Below are positions 47,301 to 59,300 of a DNA stretch of 64,000 nt, piece after piece. The stretch is taken from positions 37,225,347 through 37,289,346 of the forward strand of contig NC_071354.1 in the NCBI RefSeq assembly GCF_943734655.1, written 5' to 3'. The stretch is from Sabethes cyaneus. Its lineage: Eukaryota; Arthropoda; Insecta; Diptera; Culicidae. The notes beneath the pieces were generated by a model. That model did not search any database. It was given only the letters and a program-made list of their open reading frames with translations, and was not told the origin of the DNA. How positions within the stretch are numbered: the stretch's first letter is position 1; each line of letters opens with the position of its first letter. Made by a program: the position numbers and the translations under genes.

Positions 47301-50300
47301 ACTTCTGGCTCGATTCTTCTCATCAGTCACTCGCTGGCGCTCTGCGTCAAACCACTCACCGGAAGTAGTACTGATCGCATCGTGCATGTGTCTCCACTGT
47401 TCGTTCAGGTTCACCGATCCGCTCATCAGTTTTCTGAAAGTACTCTGCAGCAACTCCTTCCGCTGATAACCGCCGAATGTTCAGTCGTATCTTTCTCGTT
47501 GGTTTCGATGTGAATACGTTGGACAACCGGGCGCGGATCTTGCTTACTACGGGATAGTGGTTCGAGTCGACGTTTGGTCCCCGGAAGGATCGAACGTCTG
47601 CGACATCAGAAAAGTGCCGGCCACCAACTAGAACGTGGTCGATCTAAGAGCAGACCTCTCCATTAGGGTGTTTCCACGTGTGCTTCCGAATGTTCCATCG
47701 TGCAAAATGGGTACTACAGATAACCATTCCTCTGGCTGCAGCGAAGTTGATTAACCTCAGGTCATTGTCAATTGCGGTAGGATGGAGGCTTTCTCTACCA
47801 ATAACGGGACGAAAGGACTCTTCACGTCCGACTTGTGCATTTGTATCCCCGATGACTACTTTTTTATGTCATGTCTTGGGCATTCTCCACATGCTCTGTC
47901 GAGAAGATCATAGAATACCTCTTTTACATCATCGGGTTTGTCGTTCGTCGGTGCGTACACATTTATAAGATTGTAGTTAAACAAAGAATTTGCCCTTAAT
48001 TCTCAACACGCATAGACGGTCATTGATGGGCATCCACCTAATGAAATCGTTGTTTCAGTTCAACGGCATGGCTCCGGCATGTATGATAGGTATTATGCAC
48101 ATTAAACAGATTGTCATTACTGCGTAAAACCTCTTTGACAGACAAAAGTAATTAAATTGCATTTTTCTTCATTTCATATTCCTGGCATATTAGCCAATTC
48201 TTCATTTATAGGCAGATCATCATTCGTGTCCTTAACTGTCTCAGATGTGACTGGCAAAGCAAAGATGGATTACTTTTACATCCGATTCGATTTATACAGC
48301 AGCTATGATGTTATCTTCGCCCGATCTACTGTTGGAATTTATCAGGTGTGATAAAAGATCAACATTCATCAGGATCGTAACGTACTTACTTACTTCTTAC
48401 TTCGAGCCGCGTATAGCTGGTGTGGCGCTTGCCTTATCAGCAATTTCTTTCTACACTCTTAAATGAGTCTACCTGTAAATTGGTCGGATTTAGTTAAAGT
48501 TAGGTTGAAACTACTCAAAATGCCCTTAAAGTGTACAAACTCAGATTTTGAGTAGTTTTTCAACCAAAAAATTGGTAGTAGGAACTTAAAATTGCGTTAT
48601 TTGTCATAGAGAATAATTCAATTATCGGTAGCAAGTAGCCAAAATTGGTTGAAATTTTTACCCAAAGTTTGAGTTTGTACACTTTAAGGGCATTTTGAGT
48701 ACTTTCAACCTAGCTTTAACTAAATCCGACCTATTTACAGGTGGAATCATTTAAGAGTGTACTTTGCTCGGTTCTTGGATATTCGTCGCCAAATCGTTGA
48801 GCGTCTCGAATCTCGACACACGCAAGTCGGCTTCAACCTGCTCGAGCCTTCTAGCACGTTGGGCCCCTCTATTTGTAGTGTCGTTGGGGTTCTTGAAGAA
48901 AACGGACTACATAGTCATCCGGCATCCTTACAACGGATCCAAAAAGTGTCTGCAGATCGTGGTTTATAACCTACGGCACTGTCCGCTTTCTGTTTGTACT
49001 CCGTCAAAAATAGTCTGCAACACCTTTTTAGTGTCAGGTTTGTGCACCAGCGTATGCTCTTTGGTCGGAGCGCCTTGCGGAGGAAAAAATCGGCTCGACA
49101 TCCAGCTGAAACTCATTGCTCGTATTGCTGGGGGTTACTAGAGATCCTAAATATATGAACTCATTGACCACTTCCAGTTCATCGCCATCAATAGCCACTG
49201 TCCGTAAGAGGCGAACATTGTATTCTCTGGAGCCTCTTCCTACCATACATTTGGTTTTTGACGCATTTATTTGTAACCTATTCTTCCCAGATTCCGTTTT
49301 AGTCTGACGTAGATTGCCTTCTCCATTCCAAGGTTTGATTTCTAAGTCGTCTGTGAAGGCTAGGTGTTGGCTGCTTTTGCTGAAGATGGTTCTTCTCGTT
49401 TCGACTACCGCTCGGCGGTAGTCACACCTTCAATAGCGATGTTGAATAACATTCAAGACAGTCCATCCCCTTGCCGCAATGCTCTGCATCCATGATTCGA
49501 AAGGACTTGAGGGTACCCCCGAAACACGCACGTAGCACATCACTCGCCCCAGACTAGCTTTGATCAGCCGCGTCAGTTTTACGGAAAACCATTTTCGTGC
49601 ATTATTTACCATAGCTGTTCGCGCTCGACTGTATCATATACTGCCTTGCATTCTACGAACGTATGATGCATGGAAACATACTCCTGACATTTCTGGAGCA
49701 TTTTTCGGAGTGGAAATTTGATCCCAGTAGCACGGGCATCCGTAAAACCCGCTTTGTACTGCCTTTCGAATTATCTTGTTATTGGAGATACATGGAGTAA
49801 CAAAATCTGGGAGAGCACCTAGTACGCGGCTCTGTTTAGCGTAATGCCGCGGTAATTACAGCAATCGAGCCGATTGCACTTTTTATAGATGGGACAAACC
49901 GCACCTTCCATCCATTCCTTCGGTAGCTGCTCCTCCTCCCAATTCTTGAAATTATCCAGTGAAGTGCCATTGTTAGTGGTTCTTTACAATTTTTGTAGAG
50001 TTCTGCCGGAGTCGGTCCTCTCCATTTTTTTTACTACGACCAGCATTTTGATCTATTGTGATCTTATCCAAGTGCTGATCCGCACTTCGTTGTTATTGCA
50101 GTATCGCTATAGAGTGAGTGAACTGCTTATTATTCGTGCTTAACGTGTCGGTGTGTTTTCACTCTGTTTTCCCTCTACGCTTCTTACTACTTTTCAACCA
50201 ATCTAGCTCTAGAGCCAAGAGGTGCGGAGACTAGTTATAATTTGTCCTTGGACAAGAGGCTTCATTCGCACCTCGAGCAAGTATCATTCTTATAACCAGC

Positions 50301-53300
50301 CCCGGCTAAAGGCTTCATGGTCGGTAAAGCAGAGCTCAGCACAGAGTGAGGGTGTGTATGTGTGTATGTATGTGTTCCTTACTACTTATGCATTACCAAT
50401 CTCGTTCCTAGAACCAGGAAGCGGAACAAGCTATAATTTGCCCTTGAACAAGAGGCTTCATTCGCACCTCAAGCAAGTACCATTCTTATAACTTGCCCTG
50501 GCAAGAGGCTTTCATTGTCTTCATTACTTGTGGCATTCCCCGTCAAACCAACCATTTCGTGCACTCTAGGTTTCTTCACCTAGCACCGCGGTTGCGGCCT
50601 CATTGACGGCCGAGCACCTATCTCCACAAAGCTACGCACGTCGGCATACGTAGGTCTAGACACTAGCTACTTTGTCGCGAGGTGTATAACGGCGATAAGT
50701 TTGGGCATGGCGCCGTAGAGCGCGTAATTGATAATGTTCGGAAAAAACCGACCATCGATGAGAATATGTCGATTTGGTACAATGTTCCTTGATGAGGTGA
50801 TCTCCAGGTGGCTTTACGGATATCTCTGCTGGAAAAGAAAGTGCTTCCGATCACCTGGCCATGCGGATCGTAACGTGTCACCAACAAATCGGAGAGGATA
50901 GCCTTAAAGTGTTGGAAGAATCGCTGGCAATCGGTCGTCAAATCTCAATAAGCATCCTTCTACGTCAGATGTACTAGTAGAGGCTTTCATCTATCCGTAC
51001 TAATTGATATGTATTGACATAGCTATGCGACGTCTTTTGAAGCTGGTATATTACTGTCCGTCTTCTCAGGATCAGGATAAAAACCATCTTTGTCGATTAT
51101 GTGATCAAGTTATTTGATTTGTGGTAAAGAAAAACAGCACATTTCGACGCATGTGTGTAATCCGTAGTCTTGAATTCGATCGAGGCGGTGCAAAGTGATG
51201 TGATCACGCTCTTACTTACTTAAGTGGCTTGTCGCCTTGAGACAAAGCCTGTTGAACAAGGTTTCTCTAATTAACTCGGTTGTGGGCTACCGCTCTCCAA
51301 TTTCTTAGACACCGAGTACTCTTCCTCAGATCTCGCTCCACCTGGTCTAACCATCCTGCTCGCTGCGCTCCTGGTCGTCTTGTTCCTACCGGATTTGAGG
51401 CAAACATCATCTTTGCAGGGTAGTTCTCCGGCATTCCAGCCCAGCTTTAGCCACCTTTTGGATACTGGGTTTGTCATAGAACTTTGCGAGTTCATGGTTC
51501 ATCCTCCGTTCCATATTCCGTTTTCCTGTACGCCGCAGAAGGTCGTTCAGTTCTTAACAGTTAGCACACGTCGTTCGATAACTCCGAGCACACGCAGGTC
51601 CTCTTCGAGCATTGTCCATGTTTGATGCCCATAGAGAACAACCGGTCTAATAAGCGTCTTGTACAGGGTACTCTTTGTACGGGAACTTAGTCTGCTCGAC
51701 CGCAATAATATCCATATGTCATCGGCAAAGCAGACGAATTGACTAGATCTTTTGAAGATCGTGCCCCGCATATTGATATCCTCTCGGTTCATAACACCTT
51801 GTAGCGCAATGTTGAACAGCAGGCATAAGAGACCATCACCTTGACGAAACCCTCTCTTTAATTCGAATGACCTTGACAATCCACCCGAAATCCGAACACA
51901 GCACTGTGTACCATCCATCGTAGATTGAATCAGTTTGATGAGCTTCCTGGGAAAACTAGTCCTTACCGGTCGATGGTATCATATGCGGCTTAAAATTCAA
52001 CGAACAAATCACGCTCTACTCGAGGGTTTTCAGCAGTTATGAAGTCATCAGGACACGGCATAATTTTTGGATGCCGGCGCCATACTGTCGACGACCCTTT
52101 GGAAAGCACCAGGTGCGAACTTGACTCCAAGCGGCGGTTGTATTGGAACAAACTTTGACGAGTGTTGGCGGTCGGCAATTTACGACTTCCACTAAGAGGT
52201 ATACTGCTGGGGGGCTCCCTAGTTGCAAGGTTAGCGAGTCTGCTTTGACATGCGAGTAGTCGTGGATTCAAATCTTAGTAGCATGGTTAGCATGGTTTAT
52301 TCTCAGGCCACTCATTGACATTTCTTCATGGTGAATTCTAATTTCCCCCAACGAAGCCTCTTGACAGTGCCAAAGTTACTTTTTATAGTTTTTTTTTCCA
52401 TGTGTGGACTCATTACTGCGACCAGTATAGTTGATCTATTGTAATATCGCCCGGGTGTTTGCTGTATGACCTGCACTGCATTTCTTTTTGCTATAATCGC
52501 TATTGAGTGAGCGATATGCTTATTAAATTTATGCGTGCTTGTGTGTGTTGGGGTTTACCCTTCCTTCAAAGCTTGATCTACTTTACCCACTTATTCCTCG
52601 CTGCCAGCACTATCCCATATTACAGCCGTCCCTGGCGAGGACTCATTCGTACCTCTGACCAGTACACTTAACTATAGGAGGGACATTTGCACTGTCAGGA
52701 GGCTTCAGTGGGTAAATATAGAATTCAGCACGAAGGAAGGGTAAATTGGAGGGGCCTGAGAATAAACCCATGCTAAAGTCACTTTGACATCGAATGGCTT
52801 GATTCTACTAAGATTCGAACCCACGACCACTCACTTGTCAAAGCAGACTCGGTAACCTTGCGGCTACGGGGCCCCCCTACTTTTTATAGTTGACTGTACT
52901 GATCAGTGAAACGTAATGAGTCCTCGCTAAGGACGGCCATAATTGGAAATAGTACTGACAATAAGGAACCAGCGGGTAAAGCCGATCAAACTTTGAAGGA
53001 AGGGTAAACCCCATTACACACAAGCACGCATAAAATTAATAAGCCTATCGCTCACTCAATAGCGATTATAGCCAAAAGAATTCGCATCTGTCGATCCTTC
53101 GAAGAGAGGCGTAGGCCACCGGCCTCTTCGGACAGTAAAACGAACGTGACTAGGACTGAGATACAGCGATCAAGGAAACTTTGAAGAACTTCCGGATGGT
53201 TGGATCGCAACCGCTCTATCAGAAGCAAATAAGCCACAGAAGGGCTAAGGTCCTAAGTTTATATTTGAATGTCTACGTTTAAATTGCTTGAATTTCAACT

Positions 53301-56300
53301 GAGAACAGAGTTGGTAAACAGTATAAAAATAGAAACGAGAACGCAATTTTTGACAGCGCAAATAACGTATTTGGAAGACTGGAGTAAACAAAAAATGATA
53401 ACTCAATGAAACCGAAGCTAAAAGTACTATGCAATCAAGTGAACTATTGCTAGAATTTTCGACGAAATTTCACGTTTACCCAAGTAGCACACTTAGGGTT
53501 GCAGAAACTTATTTACAACTAAAATTAGTCATGATTCGGTTACCACAACTGGTTTGTAACAAAACAAGTCTGCTAGTAGGATACCTGTATATCCTACATG
53601 GAACAAAAAGCCTAAACTGACGTAATCTATACTGATCTGAAAGCAGCGTTCGATCATATAGACTATAAATACTATTGCAAAAAAAATTCACCATTCGGTG
53701 TATCTCGAAATTGCACGGAATGACGCAGTTCCTATTTTGACAGCCGAGTTCTACGTATGTAGCTTCGCTCCTGTTTTTTTCTTCACCAGTTTACCAACTG
53801 CTCGGGTGTTCCTCAAGGCAGCAACATGGCACCTCTTCTGTTTGTGTTATTTTTCAACAATATTGCTACACTACCTAGAGTTGTATGCAAGCTGATGTAT
53901 AAATATGACCTGAATTATATTCAGTGATTCGATCTACAAATGACTGAGACCGGCTGCAGAAGCTCTAGGATTTTTTTGTCGATTGGTGCAGGTAAAATTC
54001 CAATGTGTACCTAGCCCTAAAACGATTATACGAAAGGGTGATGTAGCACTATGTCGTAGAATACACGTTACATTGATAACATGTTTCACTCGATGAAGTA
54101 TTACTTTATGTCAGATCATTAGATCAAAGACTAATGCAAACTGCATTTCTGGCATGTGTATATTTATGAGTATCTGTGAGTACCATTGCCTCCCGCTTGG
54201 CTCACTACAACTGTGAGCAAGTGTGCTACAGATACCACGCGTGAGGTACCGACCTTTGTTTGTTGCTTGTTGCTGAGTGAATTAGCCAATATGCCGTCCC
54301 AAAAGGCACATAATTATCATGGCATACAAGCTTGAAGTAATGTTTCAAACCAAATCGGGCCTTTTAAAGGCCACCAAGTAATAACTGCAGATAGAATTGA
54401 ATTTTCTTGAATTGAATGATTGGTGATGATTTCGCATTTTGACAATTTGACATTTGACAACATTCGGAAGCAAGCCGGGAACCACCTTTATGGAGGAGCC
54501 TGCAGTCAGATCGGACACGTTGTGGTCTGTCTGGACTTTTCGGATCCCATAGACTTCCTGCGACCAAATATCCACTCCTGGCGACTACTATCTCGTAGTA
54601 AGCAAGATTCACGCAGGGTTGTTCAACGTCCAAAGAATCCAACGGGGAAGTTACGGTTGAACATTCGGCGGTTACCAGCGAGAAAGTAGTTGCTCCAGAG
54701 TGCTCTCGAAAAGCTGATGAGCGGTGACTGGGTTGTATTCACAATGCGATCAATACTACAGCGCGAGAAGTACTGAGGACTACTATTGCGGCCACTTTCA
54801 GTGAGTGGTTTGACGCAGAACGTCAGTGAGTTTTTGAGGAGAGCTTTTTGGAAGAAGGAAACGAACGGCTGTAGTATGCAAATCATCAGATTGTACTAGA
54901 GGTATAGAGCGTGGAGAAACTACTTACGAATTGATTGGAAAGTCTCATATGCCCTATTGTCAAAAAAGAGCATCGAATGCAGCGATTAACTGGGTATAAT
55001 TCACCTCAACTCGGCATACAAAATTCACTCTCACATCCTGTGTCATAGACTGAGACCGTTGCAGCAATTCTTTGTTAGTGGATATGGTTTTCGAGAGAAA
55101 CGCTTCACGACGGAATGTTCACCTTGTGACAGGATCTTCGATAAATTCTAAGAATTCAATTTGCAAACTCACCGTTTGTTTATAGACTTCAAAGTGACGT
55201 GCAATTCAGTTAAACGAAATGAGTTGAGGCGGATTATGCTTGGACACGGTTTTCCAACAAAAACGATTAGGTTGATACTTGTTACCCTTGGTGGTTCAGA
55301 GTAAAGCGTCAGAATAACGGGTAAGATGTCGTACTCTTTTGTGAAATTGAAATCTTCTAAAGTTTGCGGACGACTTCGATGTTAATCACTGACCTGTAGA
55401 TGATAGGCATATACGCATCTTTAGGAGGAAACTGCTTGGATAGGATAGGTTTATCATAAACTGTACCAAAACGAAGTTCGTGGTGGCTGGTAGAGAGCGT
55501 GGTAGCCTTTCGGTTGTTGAAACTGCCGAGATACTTTTGAAGTGGTCGATAAATTTGTCTACCTTGGTGCGTTAGTAATATGCGACAACAACGGAAGCCG
55601 TGAAGTAAAAAAGGCGAATTGCGGCTGTCAATAGGGCCTTCTACGAATTGCGTAGCTGAGGTCCCGTAGTCTGCAAATCAATACAAAAATCGTACTCTAT
55701 AGACGATAATTCTCCCGGTTGTACTCTATTGCCATAGACGGTGTGAAAGTGAGCGTACGATTCTGTGATCAATTTTTGGTGCAAGAAGTGAAGCACGGGC
55801 GCTTGAATCACTAGCTACACCAAGTGTATAAATATGCAGATATTTTGAAGCGATTGAAACATGGTAGACAACAGTGAGCTGTGCATGTAGTAAGAATGCC
55901 GAACGAGCGACCAGTATAACAAATATGCAGCAGAGAACCCAATAGAAACCGACAATTTCGAGATACACCTTTTACTCGCGTTGAATGGGGGTTATTGACA
56001 AGGATACTAGAACAGCAGATGAAGGTGATTGGAGAAGAAATTAGCCTTAGAAAAAAGTAACGCTAAGTACAGTAAAGTCGCTCTTTACGCGATTTGTTTT
56101 TCTTGATTACTCGAAGACGGTGCAACATATTGACTTGATTCCAATCACGTTTTGCGTTTTAGACCAAACCAAACCAAAAATAATTAATATAAATAAAGAA
56201 GCGTTTTTGCAAATACTCTTACAAAACCAGCCGAATGAATTTTATATTATTATCAATTATCTATTTATATAAGAGGCTCATGTCTGTACCGAAAACCAGG

Positions 56301-59300
56301 TTTCTGACAGGACGTCATAAGGGGCTTATGGGTAACTAAAAACAGGCCCCTGACAGGACGTCATGCTTTCGTAGCAATGGGTTGTATTCTCAGTCGCCTG
56401 ACTGGTCGACTGCTGGACTGCTCGATTACTCAACTGGTTAACTAGACTGCTCGACTGGATTGGTCGATTAGATTGCTCCATTTAAATACTCGACTGGACT
56501 GTTTAACTGAACTGCTCGACTCAACTGTTCGATTCGACGCTCGACTCAACTGCTCGATTCAACTGCTTGATTCCACTGCTCGACTGGAGTATCATATACT
56601 GCCTTGCATTCTACGAACGTATGATGCATGGAAACATACTCCTGACATTTCTGGAGCATTTTTCGGAGTGGAAATTTGATCCCAGTAGCACGGGCATCCG
56701 TAAAACCCGCTTTGTACTGCCTTTCGAATTATCTTGTTATTGGAGATACATGGAGTAACAAAATCTGGGAGAGCACCTAGTACGCGGCTCTGTTTAGCGT
56801 AATGCCGCGGTAATTACAGCAATCGAGCCGATTGCACTTTTTATAGATGGGACAAACCGCACCTTCCATCCATTCCTTCGGTAGCTGCTCCTCCTCCCAA
56901 TTCTTGAAATTATCCAGTGAAGTGCCATTGTTAGTGGTTCTTTACAATTTTTGTAGAGTTCTGCCGGAGTCGGTCCTCTCCATTTTTTTTACTACGACCA
57001 GCATTTTGATCTATTGTGATCTTATCCAAGTGCTGATCCGCACTTCGTTGTTATTGCAGTATCGCTATAGAGTGAGTGAACTGCTTATTATTCGTGCTTA
57101 ACGTGTCGGTGTGTTTTCACTCTGTTTTCCCTCTACGCTTCTTACTACTTTTCAACCAATCTAGCTCTAGAGCCAAGAGGTGCGGAGACTAGTTATAATT
57201 TGTCCTTGGACAAGAGGCTTCATTCGCACCTCGAGCAAGTATCATTCTTATAACCAGCCCCGGCTAAAGGCTTCATGGTCGGTAAAGCAGAGCTCAGCAC
57301 AGAGTGAGGGTGTGTATGTGTGTATGTATGTGTTCCTTACTACTTATGCATTACCAATCTCGTTCCTAGAACCAGGAAGCGGAACAAGCTATAATTTGCC
57401 CTTGAACAAGAGGCTTCATTCGCACCTCAAGCAAGTACCATTCTTATAACTTGCCCTGGCAAGAGGCTTTCATTGTCTTCATTACTTGTGGCATTCCCCG
57501 TCAAACCAACCATTTCGTGCACTCTAGGTTTCTTCACCTAGCACCGCGGTTGCGGCCTCATTGACGGCCGAGCACCTATCTCCACAAAGCTACGCACGTC
57601 GGCATACGTAGGTCTAGACACTAGCTACTTTGTCGCGAGGTGTATAACGGCGATAAGTTTGGGCATGGCGCCGTAGAGCGCGTAATTGATAATGTTCGGA
57701 AAAAACCGACCATCGATGAGAATATGTCGATTTGGTACAATGTTCCTTGATGAGGTGATCTCCAGGTGGCTTTACGGATATCTCTGCTGGAAAAGAAAGT
57801 GCTTCCGATCACCTGGCCATGCGGATCGTAACGTGTCACCAACAAATCGGAGAGGATAGCCTTAAAGTGTTGGAAGAATCGCTGGCAATCGGTCGTCAAA
57901 TCTCAATAAGCATCCTTCTACGTCAGATGTACTAGTAGAGGCTTTCATCTATCCGTACTAATTGATATGTATTGACATAGCTATGCGACGTCTTTTGAAG
58001 CTGGTATATTACTGTCCGTCTTCTCAGGATCAGGATAAAAACCATCTTTGTCGATTATGTGATCAAGTTATTTGATTTGTGGTAAAGAAAAACAGCACAT
58101 TTCGACGCATGTGTGTAATCCGTAGTCTTGAATTCGATCGAGGCGGTGCAAAGTGATGTGATCACGCTCTTACTTACTTAAGTGGCTTGTCGCCTTGAGA
58201 CAAAGCCTGTTGAACAAGGTTTCTCTAATTAACTCGGTTGTGGGCTACCGCTCTCCAATTTCTTAGACACCGAGTACTCTTCCTCAGATCTCGCTCCACC
58301 TGGTCTAACCATCCTGCTCGCTGCGCTCCTGGTCGTCTTGTTCCTACCGGATTTGAGGCAAACATCATCTTTGCAGGGTAGTTCTCCGGCATTCCAGCCC
58401 AGCTTTAGCCACCTTTTGGATACTGGGTTTGTCATAGAACTTTGCGAGTTCATGGTTCATCCTCCGTTCCATATTCCGTTTTCCTGTACGCCGCAGAAGG
58501 TCGTTCAGTTCTTAACAGTTAGCACACGTCGTTCGATAACTCCGAGCACACGCAGGTCCTCTTCGAGCATTGTCCATGTTTGATGCCCATAGAGAACAAC
58601 CGGTCTAATAAGCGTCTTGTACAGGGTACTCTTTGTACGGGAACTTAGTCTGCTCGACCGCAATAATATCCATATGTCATCGGCAAAGCAGACGAATTGA
58701 CTAGATCTTTTGAAGATCGTGCCCCGCATATTGATATCCTCTCGGTTCATAACACCTTGTAGCGCAATGTTGAACAGCAGGCATAAGAGACCATCACCTT
58801 GACGAAACCCTCTCTTTAATTCGAATGACCTTGACAATCCACCCGAAATCCGAACACAGCACTGTGTACCATCCATCGTAGATTGAATCAGTTTGATGAG
58901 CTTCCTGGGAAAACTAGTCCTTACCGGTCGATGGTATCATATGCGGCTTAAAATTCAACGAACAAATCACGCTCTACTCGAGGGTTTTCAGCAGTTATGA
59001 AGTCATCAGGACACGGCATAATTTTTGGATGCCGGCGCCATACTGTCGACGACCCTTTGGAAAGCACCAGGTGCGAACTTGACTCCAAGCGGCGGTTGTA
59101 TTGGAACAAACTTTGACGAGTGTTGGCGGTCGGCAATTTACGACTTCCACTAAGAGGTATACTGCTGGGGGGCTCCCTAGTTGCAAGGTTAGCGAGTCTG
59201 CTTTGACATGCGAGTAGTCGTGGATTCAAATCTTAGTAGCATGGTTAGCATGGTTTATTCTCAGGCCACTCATTGACATTTCTTCATGGTGAATTCTAAT

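Larger units (their letters stand above)
42970..48110 (-). mobile_element. RTE-like retrotransposon in Toll intron 4, split by insertions
   Basis: The 5' half lies at 48110-46904: endonuclease blocks VVIGDTNAQVGREE, IDHVLVGGRHF and DSNHYPVV, with a few stops. The 3' half lies at 44285-42970: CPIYKKGHRLECSNY; FIDFKAAYDS; GLKQGDGLSNLLF; LGFADDIDI in a 165-codon open stretch (43946-43449); then WAGQVARMPDERPAK. From memory the endonuclease/RT pair resembles RTE-type proteins (F52C9.6-like). A 97-bp insertion (44010-44106) and a Jockey-like block (about 44290-46903) interrupt it. It lies antisense to the Toll gene. Confidence 0.8.
49631..53314 (+). repeat. 3684-bp direct duplication, copy 1
   Basis: Identical in all compared landmarks to 56589-60272 (constant offset 6958). 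Not bounded by terminal repeats or target duplications. Contains RTE scraps, a 600-bp fold-back and SINE-like segments. It lies wholly within Toll intron 4. Confidence 0.9.

Noticed and set aside
46820..47368. 182-codon plus-strand ORF
   Set aside because: Antisense of the RTE-like endonuclease/linker region and the Jockey-like 5' end.
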